DNA of 64,000 nucleotides. It comes from Anisakis pegreffii. Lineage: Eukaryota; Nematoda; Chromadorea; Rhabditida; Anisakidae. The position numbers and the translations under genes are program-made. The notes beneath the pieces were generated by a model. The model was given only the letters and a program-made list of their open reading frames with translations. It was not told where the DNA came from and ran no database searches. Below, piece by piece: positions 1 to 9,370 of the stretch (its first letter is position 1; every line of letters starts with the position of its first letter). Location: contig JAPYMA010002963.1 of assembly GCA_035041965.1 (NCBI GenBank), forward strand, positions 1-64,000. Reading direction: 5' to 3'.

Positions 1-500
1 AGGAAAGTTTTTCAGAAATTTTTAAGTTGATATCAGATGGAAAGATGTCATGGAATTTTTTTATCAGAAATCATTGAAAGAACTATTGTTTTCGAATGTT
101 TTCGGATGAAAATTTTTCGGGAGAATTTGTTTCCGTATATTTTGAGTGTAACAATGTAACAGGTGTACTAGGATGTAATATCATGGACAGATATCATGGA
201 ATGGAAGATATCATGGATATTATGGTTAGAAACATGGATAGAATGGAAAGATATCATGGAAAGTTTCCGTATGTAACGAGCATACTATGGGAATGTAACG
301 ATGTTTTCATTATGTTCGAATGACTGATGATATGATGAGAAGTCTTAAAACGTTTTGTGGCTTATATGACGTCACTTCACTTGCTCTGGTCGCTTCTCGC
401 TCTGTGGCAGATCATTCAGCCTCGATTTGTTCGAGGGTAATATTGTTTTGTTTGAATGATATTTTGAATGATTGTTTTGATATTACTTTGATTATTGATT
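1..500. repeat. Degenerate AGATATCATGGA-type repeats (about 30-265) in AT-rich DNA
   Basis: Variants of the 12-mer AGATATCATGGA occur at about 40-55, 188-200, 207-217 and 248-260, joined by GAATGGAA spacers. A second loose motif, GAATGTAACGATG or a similar form, recurs to about 310. Short open frames here (for example 96-323) are made of these repeats and show no protein-like features. I find no gene in the first 500 bases. Confidence 0.5.
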
Positions 501-1500
501 GACTTCATCGTAATTTTTGATTATATTTCTGATTTTGATCGTACTTTTGATTATAATCTTAAATTATAATGATATAAGTATGGTAAATATAATTTGCGAT
601 TTACACCGATCGAATTCCTGAAAGGAACCGAATAGAATCATCAAACATGTTGTATATTAAATCAAAAAATATCACCAAGTAACATCATTAACTGCGATTC
701 GAGTTGCTAATGTTGCATGTACGGGGTGATAAACATGCATATCATGTTCTCATTTTCACAATTTGTCATGTTCCGTCTGACTTCAACTATGAAAATGTAT
801 ACCAACTAAATGCCGTCTTGATTTTAGCAATCTGAACTGTATTAGGCTGGTGGAATTATTTGTCATCAACGGCAGAATTAAAAAGTTCTGTCATTCGTAC
901 ATAACAAGTAGGATGTTATTTGCATTATGTAGTATGTTGTGTAGTTACGACCTGTATTTTATGTTTGTAGTATGTAGAACCTTATAATGAACTGTTGTTT
1001 CTTTATGTGCAACATCCAAGTTATAATACAGTTTAATGTTATTATAATGCTATAATTGTAATCCATACGGTTAATCGTCATCATTATCCGCTAACCACTG
1101 ATACTCATTATAATCCAGATAGCCTGAAGTCATATTCAGCTTTCAAAATTCAACGTGATATTACAGTTTTTGAGTTTATATTGATATCCAGTTGACAGTA
1201 TTGATTATGTGACTCGTATTGTCTTACTTGTGTGGTTCGTATTCGTTTGATTATATATGATAGTCGTGATTGTATGCGATATTGGTATTGATATTTATCC
1301 GTTGAAGACGTATTGAATATTGGTATTTATTATCGTTTACCGTGATTATATCTATATATGATAGTCGTTGTCGCTTGTTATTACGGAGTTTATATTGATT
1401 TGAGTTGAATCCATTAAAGTAGTAGCAGTTTCGAATATACATCTGATATGATACATATGATACATCTGAAAATGAAGCAGTAGAACATTTTCCCTCTCTA
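500..1500. other. AT-rich stretch without a recognisable gene
   Basis: This is AT-rich DNA with many stop codons in all frames. There is a short imperfect direct repeat around 1249-1272 and 1343-1370 (GATTATAT...ATGATAGTCGT). I recognise no exon, RNA gene or mobile-element protein. Confidence 0.5.
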
Positions 1501-1690
1501 TTTATCCGGGCTGGGGACCGGCGCTAAGCTGGTTTGACTAGCTGTTTTGCCAGTCAAGCCAACTGAGTGGCTAGATTAAAAATGTTTTTTTGCTGCTGAG
1601 GCAGGAACCTGTAGAAGAGGAAAGAAGGTTCCAAACCTCAAAAGGCCAACCGTGGCCACAGCGGAAAAGACGGGGCATAAGCTTACCGAA

Positions 1691-1830
1691 CTCAAGACAG
1701 ACAATTAAAAGACAGTCATGCTCAGTCAAGCTCACTCAGCTCAAAGCTCAAGACAGACAAGAAGACGCTCATGTCAAACTCACTCATGCTCAAGACGGAG
1801 AAGAAGACGCTCGAAGACAAGGCTTACCTC
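1691..1830 (+). repeat. Three-copy degenerate tandem repeat (CTCAAGAC... units)
   Basis: Units begin CTCAAGAC at 1691, 1747 and 1789, with spacings of 56 and 42 bases. The second and third copies share AGAAGACGCTC downstream of the start, and the first and second share CTCAAGACAGACAA. The intervening text is made of CTCA and GTCA words (CTCACTCA, GTCAAGCTCA). This is seen directly. No function is known to me. Confidence 0.6.
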
Positions 1831-1879
1831 AAAACGACCCCCAAAAATTCTATCTCATGGCTCATGTTAAAGTCCCGAT

Positions 1880-2100
1880 GAGCCCTACCTCACGCCTCTC
1901 CGACTGGTCGCCGGCGATACCCCCTCTCCTTACCCCTCGCCCTTCCCTCACCCTCCTCCCCCCTTCCCGCCTCCCTCTCTGCCCAGAGGGCAGAGAGTTC
2001 AGCGGGAAGGGGAGAAAGAAAGGGGAGGAGGGGTGAGGGTCGGGAGAGGGACAGGAAAGGGGGTGGTGCCGGCGAACCAGCCGGAGAGGCGTGCTGTAGG
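1880..2100. repeat. Long GC-rich inverted repeat (giant hairpin)
   Basis: The centre is a perfect palindrome at 1975-1997 (CTCTCTGCCC, AGA, GGGCAGAGAG). Outward, 1891-1984 is an imperfect reverse complement of 1988-2093: CACGCCTCTCCG at the left matches CCGGAGAGGCGTG at the right, and GTCGCCGGCG matches GCCGGCGAAC. The purine/pyrimidine-rich middles also pair with several small indels. Similarity continues weakly to about 1880 and 2100. Transcribed, this would form a stem of about 95 base pairs. Confidence 0.75.
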
Positions 2101-2159
2101 ACTCCTAACCCCCCTCTCCCCGCTCAAAGACCTTAAGGGAAAGGAAACAAAGAGGAAGA

Positions 2160-2640
2160 GAGAGAGATCCGGCTGCGCCATCGTCCGTCCGTCCGTCGTC
2201 CGTCCAGTCGTCCATCCAGCGAACAAAAGAACAAAGAGAGAGAGAGAGGGAGAGAGAGAGAACCGGCTTCGCACCATCGTCCGTCCTCGTCGCACGTCCA
2301 GTCGTCCATCCGGCGAACAAAGGAGAAAGAGAATGGAGGAGAAGAAAGAGAGAGAGAAAAAGAAGAGAGAGAGGGAGAGGGAGAAAAGAGAGAGAGAGAT
2401 CCGGCTGCGCCATCGTCCGTCCGTCCGTCCAGTCGTCCATCCAACGAGCAAAACAACAAAGAGAGTGAGAGAGAGGGAGAGAGAGAGAACCGGCTTCGCA
2501 CCATCGTCCGTCCTCGTCGCACGTCCAGTCGTCCATCCGGCGAACAAAGGAGAAAGAGAATGGAGGAGAAGAAAGAGAGAGAGAGAAAAAAGAGAGAGAG
2601 AGAGGGAGAGAGAGGAAGAGAGAGAGAACCGGCGAAAGCC
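2160..2640. repeat. Tandem duplication of a 230-bp unit embedded in GA microsatellite
   Basis: ATCCGGCTGCGCCATCGTCC starts at 2167 and again at 2399, a period of 232. AACCGGCTTCGCACCATCGT starts at 2261 and again at 2489, a period of 228. Each unit therefore holds two related GC-rich blocks ending CCAGTCGTCCATCC, separated by GA-rich runs. A fragment of a third block (ACCGGCGAA) lies near 2627. The polypurine strand is the plus strand. Confidence 0.8.
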
Positions 2641-3770
2641 TGAAAATGCGAAAATATTGTATCAAATCCAGAAGATGTATTGAAATTGAAACATTGACAT
2701 TATCTAGTAACTACAACATCACTGTTTTCATCTCAATGTCTATCACATAAAAGTATTCCGCACAGTGACGATACTAACTGTATACTCTGAAATAGAATCA
2801 CTCAAACTCAAATAATCATCGACTGATTCCATCCGCATGAATTGTGTTTATTTTATCGATACTTCATTATTCTACCACGTTGATTATAGTTATTGCATTA
2901 CTTTCTCATGTTGCACCATATGAGCAATTAATTGAATAGATAATATCAACTGATACCTCGGATTTATTGAGGCTTATGTAAGTGTTGATCCATCACGTCG
3001 TTAATCCGTGTTAAACCAACGATCCGTCATTGTCGTCCGGTCATCACGTATCGCTCTTGTAAATATCCATCTTAGAATACAACCATATAACCATGTAGAC
3101 ATATAGTCATATCGTAGTAATATATTGTCCCATTAGAATTCACTATAGAGCCATATATCCAGATATTAATCATGTAATAACCACCATAATTTGGTATTTA
3201 GTATAACCGTTTATTGATATATTATTAACCATTAACCATAATGATATATTATTAACCATATTAACCACTTTATTATCAACCATATTAACCGAATTGAACG
3301 AGCAGCAATACTCACCGATTTCATCGAACTGGAATTAAGTTATGCTATGAAACAGAACCCTTTTATACATTTCGCTTTGGGCGTATTCCCGCTTCGGGAA
3401 TATTTAAATTCGGTTTCGCCAAATCAAATATTTCAAAATTCCCACCAGCTGAATGTGATGATCTATTGAAGAATAATTTATCAATGCATAGAAACTAATG
3501 ATGATGGTGATGATCAAAACATAAATGTGTCTTTCATTTTTGCCCAACATTTTCTACTTTAGGACCGGTCAAGTTTTTTTATAATGGACGTATCTCAGAA
3601 TATAATAGTTCATATGATAGAGAATTTTATTCTATACAAAATGGTCACAACTTCTCCAATCAGTTCGCAATGAATCACCCCTCAAAGCGATCTTTTTCTG
3701 ATATACCAGCGGTATAAATAAATGTTTAACGTCGTTCAAGTATATCATCTGCTATACTCACTGTTCTCTG
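2640..3770. other. AT-rich region with ATTAACC repeats and a small hairpin, no gene seen
   Basis: The stretch 3180-3300 is full of TATTATTAACCAT words. A perfect 8-bp hairpin with a 3-base loop (TATTCCCG, CTT, CGGGAATA) lies at 3384-3402. Frames are closed and I recognise no exon. Confidence 0.5.
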
Positions 3771-3950
3771 TTTGTCTCACTTCCGCGGGATAGTTCTTTC
3801 GATGTCGTTCTAGTCTCTCACTTGCTCTAATGGTTGTTCCCTGCTTATCTCTTCTCGCGCGACGCGGTCGTGACTCCGCCTTCCTTCCGCCGACACGCGC
3901 ATATGGCGAAGTGCGTACGCACCTGTTCTGTGTGTGTTAGACCACACCTC
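3770..3950 (+). promoter_or_regulatory. CG-containing promoter-like stretch upstream of the WDR55 homologue
   Basis: This segment is richer in CG dinucleotides (CTCGCGCGACGCGGTCGTGA, CCGCCGACACGCGC, GTGCGTACGCAC) than the surrounding AT-rich DNA. It ends about 260 bases before the first WDR55 start codon. A promoter role is inferred from position and composition only. I see no TATA box. Confidence 0.3.
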
Positions 3951-4199
3951 CTTTTTCCTTGACTCATACTGCAGGATTAACTTTTTTCGTTTTGTTTCTG
4001 CTTAATTTTCAGGTGGTAATTTCGAACGGTACCAAATTTTTTGGATTCTTTACCTTTTATTCATGTCGTGTTCTAGGTCATTCATTTTTCTTTTTTTGTG
4101 CATTTTTCAGCCAGTGCTGGTATTTCATTCACACCAAGTTCACCTCATCTAGTGTTTGAATGGATATCTTATTTTGCTCTGGCATGAAATGAAACGCTG

Positions 4200-4205
4200 T
4201 TTCAG
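4200..4205 (+). promoter_or_regulatory. Possible spliced-leader acceptor of the WDR55 homologue
   Basis: TTTCAG ends four bases before the chosen ATG at 4210, and the upstream sequence has no clear coding exon. In nematodes such acceptors next to a start codon commonly receive a spliced leader. It could instead be the 3' end of an ordinary 5'-UTR intron. Confidence 0.4.
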
Positions 4206-4209
4206 GATT

Positions 4210-7092
4210 ATGGAAAAGCAATTTGACATTCCACCTGTACGGGTTGCTACACATCCGAACGCACACGATCGACTTGCTCTTGGTTTTATAGATGGTTCCA
4301 TCGGCTTCTACCAGTTTGATGTTTCGAAGGATAAACTCAAGGTGAGCTTCGAATAGTTTTACTGTTGTTCGCATCTCCGAAACCAGTGCTTTCCGCTGTG
4401 CATTGATGCGTGAGGTGCATAACTGAATATATTTCGTTATTTAATCTATCTTAATGTGTCATCGATTTTATATCGGTTGATATTCCCTTCTATAAATAAT
4501 TTACTGCAATTCTATAACTTTTTGCTGTCATTCTATTATTCTCTTCCACCCCATTTGCTGCTTGTATCATGCGAAAATTTGTGTTGACGTTTAAAAATTA
4601 AATTCTAATGTCACTATTGTTGTTGTTGTTTTTACCATTATTATTGTTATTAATGCTAGAAAAATAATTTTCTTCGGCATTGTGCTGTCGCCTAAACAGT
4701 TTTAAAAATTAATCATTCAGATTTTACGCTGTAAGAAGTTGAAAACTTCTGTGCGACAACTCGGTTTCTCGTTAAGCGGTGAACAGCTCTATTCAGTATG
4801 TAGCAGTAAAGCGCTTTGTGTTTATGACGTTGAAACGAACAAACGGTTTGTTTGTTTCATTCGTCATTTTAAACTTTCGTTTTGCGCAATGATTGTATGA
4901 TCAGTTTATCGAAAACTTGAGAAACCTTTCACTGTGTCCAGAATGAGATGTGAATTTTAGTGATAAGCGCAATATTGATTCGTTTGCATCAACTTCAGCG
5001 TTCGGTGTGTTCTGAAGTGTCACGATGACAAACCGAACGAGCTCCGTACGTTGCCGTCTTCATCAACGAAAGGACAACAACTTGCAACGGCTGACGAAAG
5101 TGGACAGGTAGAAACACTTCTTGTGTACGCGCATTAATTCAGCCTAGCTTATTAAAATTCTATCTTCGTTTGACAATATAATATGATAATGAATTTCGGT
5201 ATTAGCTGAAAACGTTGTCAGTTGCCTGTATCATCTCTTTTATGTGCATCTTCTTTTATGCATAAGCACTCGCAGTTGACTGATCCTTAATTTTTTGATG
5301 AATGAGTGTTAAACATTTGATTTTAGATTCGAACATGGGACATGCGGGTATCGAGTCCGCAGATAACAAGCTTTGATGATCTAGAAGATATCGTGAATCA
5401 GTTGGATGTTTGTGGTAATAAATTGTTGGCAGCATGTTCAGATGGAACGTTAGGTGCTTATGATTTGAGAAATCGGAAACTGATCGTTCGATCAGAGCCA
5501 ATGAGCAGTGAATTGCTTTCAATTACATCGACAAAGAAGTGAGTGCTTCAGTCAGAAATTTCGACCCGTTGTAAATCAAGTTAAATTACTCTGTGCATTG
5601 TTTTTCCTTTTATTATCAATCAGATTCGATGATCTTTTATTACCTTATATATTAGTTTGTCAACCGGGATGATGTTGGTAATGGTTTATTCATTCTTTAC
5701 GAAGTACGGAATATCATTTCAAAATCCGATTTCTCCGTCATCTCACATTCAGTCACTTTCCAGATTCACGTATGTTGGAAATGGTGATGGCTACTTGGAG
5801 GTGTTCAAGCGAGATGAATATGGCAATATTTTGGAACGTATCGAAACACCACATTCAATGGGTATTGATTGCGTTCGTTCGATTAGAGATGATATTTTAT
5901 TGACATCGTCAAATGAAAGCCCTGATATTAGGTGTTTATTATTTCCATTTCATTCGTCAATTTCTTTCAACTACAATGAAAATCATTGTCATAGTGTGAT
6001 TTTCGGTATTGCTGAGTGAGAGGTATGAGATTTGATTGAGTGATATTAGGTGAGGGAATGCCGAGCATTTTTTTGTGAGATGTTTCAACAGTTTTAAAAC
6101 GTTCTCAAAAAGTATGACGAAAGCCGTTAGCAGTAGCAACGAAGACTGAACGAGGTAAAAATGTTCAGAGTGATAATTTCTATCGTTCAGATTGATTCAC
6201 GTTGATCCGAACAAAACACTTGGTTCCCTTGGTACGCATGAAGGTGGTGTGCAACAACTCACACTTACTAATGATCATTTTTGGCTTATTTCTGTTGGTA
6301 TGATGAAATCAACCGTGAAGTTCTGGAATGTACCTCATCTTCTCGATAAGGCTGGTGATTCAATCATCTCGTTACTATTTCCAGTTCAACTCACGTGTGC
6401 TTAATCAGCCTGTTGGATTATTTGTAATCATTGTCAACTGGGATGATCAGAGCCAATGAGCAGTAAATTGACGTTAACCAAATAATCAAATTTTTTCAAA
6501 AAAAATTTTCCAAAATTCAGACTAATACTAAAGTGATTGACGAAAAATTAGAAGTGAATGAAGACTGGTTTTATTTCAGATACCGATAATGCGTTCAAAT
6601 GATTTGTCGAAACAAAAGGGAAAAAAATTGAAAGTATCGAATAGTTTTTTTGATGATTTGATTGGTGATGAAGGTGAAAAAGACTCAGACGAGAGTAACG
6701 AGGATGAATCTGAAAGCGGTAATGAGGACGAATCGGTTTCTGATGAAGAAATGTATGAAAGTGAAGAGTCGGCGAATGAGGGAATAGCTGAGAACAGTGG
6801 ACTGTCGAATGAGGAACAACAGTCTTCGAGTGATGAGAACTCGGATGTTGAAGTAATATCTGAAAATGCCGCAAAGGTAGGAAAAGGTTCAGCCGTAAAG
6901 TCGCCCACCAATGAATCGGATGAGGAGAGCGAAAATGAACAAGAAGGCGACGACTCTACAGAGTCGGAATCTTCAGATCACGAACCACTGAAACATAAAG
7001 GATTCAAAAAGCGAGGATCCTCTGAAACTCATGCTAAAAATATAAAATTGCTACGAAAGAAGAGCAATATGAAAAAAAGATTTCTGAAATAA
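4210..7092 (+). CDS. wdr-55: WDR55-like WD-repeat nucleolar protein, 7 exons
   Basis: Exons are 4210-4341, 4721-4845, 4999-5107, 5327-5538, 5764-5931, 6191-6383 and 6580-7092; the spliced frame is 483 codons. The product reads as seven WD-like blades, with strand ends such as SIGFYQFD, ALCVYDVE, QIRTWDMR, TLGAYDLR and TVKFWNV. An acidic, Ser/Glu/Asp-rich tail follows, opening with SFFDDLIGD and ending in a lysine/arginine-rich segment (KKSNMKKRFLK). Order and spacing fit WDR55 (yeast Jip5), a nucleolar protein needed for rRNA processing and 60S production, whose members share a C-terminal FFA/D-D-L-type motif. Introns 1-5 have clean GT-AG ends and matching phases. The exon 6 donor is unsure: 6384 (GTTCAA) is weak but is the only nearby GT that keeps frame with exon 7. 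A polyadenylation signal lies at 7193. First of three closely spaced same-strand housekeeping genes. Confidence 0.85.
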
Positions 7093-7880
7093 TCGATATA
7101 AGTTTTTTGTTAATCCTCTTTCTGTTAGGACGTTTCTGTATTATGGTGGCAAAACGAAGTTGAGTCAGTAGAATTACCTTATTTCGTATGGAAATAAATT
7201 GCTACGGGATTTTATGAGAGCGATCTCTTGGTTTTATTAAGGAGATTTTTTCTTATTGTTTTGAAATTTTCGTAATTTTTCCTCAGCGCCTTGAAGTTGT
7301 TTGAATGATTCATATTTTAATGACGAGTGCAAGTATAGTTGAATAGTTCAATTGCAAGTGATCTTCAAGTTGATTTTGTTTGAAGTTTTGTTTCATCCTT
7401 GTATATGTACTCACAACTCATAATTGATGTTAATTGATAAAGTATTATTTGTTTTAATGCTCTACTTTTCTGATGAAGTGTATTCATTTCTAGAATGATT
7501 CACTTTCATCTTAATCAAAAGGTTTTGAATCCTAACTGAAGCTATCGCGTAATCGTTCCATGAATAAATGTTTTAATATGCTTCATAATTTATGTTTTAT
7601 TATATTATTTCTTATGATCCGTAACTATAAAATTGAATTATTGTATTTCAATAAGCTTTCAACAACCCGAGTTGGCAAAAATGATTCGTTTCGAAGTTTT
7701 TGCTTGCAATTCTTTGTGCAAGCTAGTACGATGTAAATGCACGCATTGTGAATCGCAGTTTTGAACATGATTTCGGTGGTTTGTTGAATGTTTTGAAGCC
7801 GAAATGATTCCATTTCTTTTCTTTAGAGTTGTCGGCCACTAGAAGTGTGATTGTTGTTGTTGTGATAAAAAGCAGTCAAA
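7093..7880 (+). other. WDR55 3' UTR and intergenic spacer
   Basis: A canonical AATAAA at 7193-7198 lies about 100 bases after the WDR55 stop. A pyrimidine tract with AG at 7825-7826 (TTTCTTTAG) lies 55 bases before the ZNHIT2 start and may be its spliced-leader acceptor. I see no other gene. Confidence 0.5.
7193..7198 (+). terminator. Polyadenylation signal AATAAA for the WDR55 homologue
   Basis: Exact AATAAA about 100 bases downstream of the stop codon at 7090-7092, in the transcribed orientation. Confidence 0.5.
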
Positions 7881-8654
7881 ATGGTCAATGGTGTACGATC
7901 ACAGTGTGCATTCTGCTCGGTGCTCCAAGAAAACCTCTACGTATGTCCTAGATGTCAGTTGAATTATTGCTCACTGAGGTGTTATCGTAATGAAAAGCAT
8001 CGAGAGTGTTCCGAAGATTTCTATCGACGCTGTGTTGAAACCGAGTTGAAGAATACGAAATATTTGAACAGTTCGAAACATATACCAAAAACTTTCGAAC
8101 AATTCATGAACGATTTCAATCCATCAGGAGGCAGTTCTTCAAATGAACGTAAGTGGTAATTTTCAATTGCTCATAGTGATTAGTTTATGAAATAAGTCAC
8201 TTTGATGAGTTTGAAATGAAACCGATCATTTACGTGTTCGACTGATAGGGATAGGTGTGTCGATTTTGGGTGTTTTGAATCTTGGCAGAAGGTGTTCGAA
8301 AGCAATACAGGTAGCGTTTTTGCAATTGTTTTATAATGGGGCAGTAATCAAGTAATTGCAGCTGGGTCAAGTAATAACGAGAAAGAAGAAGAGTTGGAAG
8401 GTGAACCGTTGGATTCAGATGACGAAGACTTTGAGTACTTGGAAGAAGTAGCCAAGAATACAGCGGCTGAGTTTGAGGATGCAGATGAATCCGAATTGGA
8501 ACGACGATTGACAGCGATGGGTGTGGGTACAGAACCAGAGCAGTTGTACGAGGCGTTAAATGACTCCGAAAAAGCTGCATTTTCTAAACTGGTCGATCAG
8601 ATGCATTACAGTGAATCTGGATTCGCAGACTCTGTTTTTCGATCGAAACGTTAA
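7881..8654 (+). CDS. ZNHIT2-like HIT-type zinc-finger protein, 2 exons, short
   Basis: Exons 7881-8148 and 8362-8654 join in phase 1 to give 186 residues; the donor is GTAAGT and the acceptor TTGCAG. Residues 9-43 form a complete HIT finger: C9-x2-C12, C22-x2-C25, C30-x3-C34, H40-x2-C43. It contains CPRCQLNYCSLRCYR and the following SEDFYR, both very close to ZNHIT2. Exon 2 has an acidic stretch, then LNDSEKAAFSKLV, which matches the family block before its conserved WRPWW region. ZNHIT2 binds RUVBL1/2 and the U5 snRNP protein PRPF8 during R2TP/HSP90-assisted assembly. The chain stops right after that block, so the C-terminal half of the usual roughly 400-residue protein is absent here. I could not find a WRPWW-coding exon before the next gene. 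Either a short form is normal in this lineage, or the model or gene is truncated. Confidence 0.75.
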
Positions 8655-9370
8655 TGGTTGCTGTGTGATGGCGAACTGCATTCTCATTGCACTTATATTG
8701 TCTTGTCAGTTTTCTAATGCAGCCACCGGGAGGGAATCGATTGGTGTTCGGAATTTAGAGCAATTGTCCTCGCTCCCGTATGCGCCTTTCATTCTCAGAA
8801 AATCCATCACATTCGTGATGGCAGCCGTAAAACGCAGACTAGTGAAATAATAGTAATTTATCATCATAGTTCGTAACCAAAGTGGTAGGTAATGCAGTTT
8901 GACCAATTTCTTAACACATTTTTGTGTGCAGTATTCTTAAAGATGTCTTAACTGCTTTAATATGTTGATAATGTGAGGATATTGTTTTGTACGTGTATGT
9001 TACTTATTGCGCTTTTTATTGTTGTTCGTTTGTTATCAAATTATTGTTGTTCTTATGCAGTCGACTTAAATCATAAAATTTGTGTAAAAATCATCTTGAA
9101 TGGTTCTCTTCTATCACTGATCGGTTTACTGACCGTATAGCAAATATATATTGCCACCACTGCTAATGAATGTTGTAACTAGGTAAACAGTTTCTCGAAA
9201 GCCACAGAAACTTCATGCTCCAACAAATTATTCGTCATTGTTGTCAGAAGTTATTTTGTGCAGCATTTTCAGCTGTCGAAAAGCGACTCTTTGTAAAATA
9301 ATTTTAAATTTCCAACATGATTTTCGTGCCGAAAAATTCAGCATTTTTTCTTTTCAGAGTTTGCTCAAAT
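8655..9370 (+). other. Spacer between ZNHIT2 and MRPL21 homologues
   Basis: No exon recognised. A second frame open over 8560-8850 overlaps the end of ZNHIT2 and looks like chance. TTTTCAG ending at 9357 lies 13 bases before the MRPL21 ATG and is a good spliced-leader acceptor candidate. No canonical AATAAA was found for ZNHIT2. Confidence 0.45.
9351..9357 (+). promoter_or_regulatory. Possible spliced-leader acceptor of the MRPL21 homologue
   Basis: TTTTCAG preceded by a T-rich run (GCATTTTTTC) ends 13 bases before the start codon at 9371. The pattern matches nematode trans-splice acceptors. A cis-spliced 5' UTR intron is the alternative. Confidence 0.45.

Larger units (their letters stand above)
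1500..2640. repeat. GC-rich repetitive island with hairpins, a long inverted repeat and tandem units
   Basis: This block is sharply more GC-rich than either flank. In order it contains: a hairpin at 1531-1560 (12-bp arms, 6-base loop); a three-copy tandem repeat starting CTCAAGAC at 1691, 1747 and 1789; a long inverted repeat at 1880-2100; and a GA-rich region in which a unit of about 230 bases is tandemly duplicated. The open frames on both strands over 1590-2683 translate to Arg/Glu or Ser/Leu/Phe low-complexity peptides, as expected from GA/CT repeats, so I do not call genes. It may be the core of a non-autonomous mobile element, but I see no clear terminal repeats or target-site duplication. 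Confidence 0.7.

Noticed and set aside
1590..2036. 148-codon frame entering the GC-rich island
   Set aside because: Its text is formed from the CTCAAGAC tandem repeat and the left arm of the inverted repeat; no domain, start context or splice sites support a gene.
1999..2683. Long open frames on both strands (up to 216 codons)
   Set aside because: They translate to Arg/Glu- or Ser/Leu/Phe-repeats produced by GA/CT microsatellite and tandem units; opposite strands are open for the same reason.
6548..6911. Minus-strand Ser/Phe-rich and His-rich frames
   Set aside because: Mirror images of the acidic WDR55 C-terminal exon.
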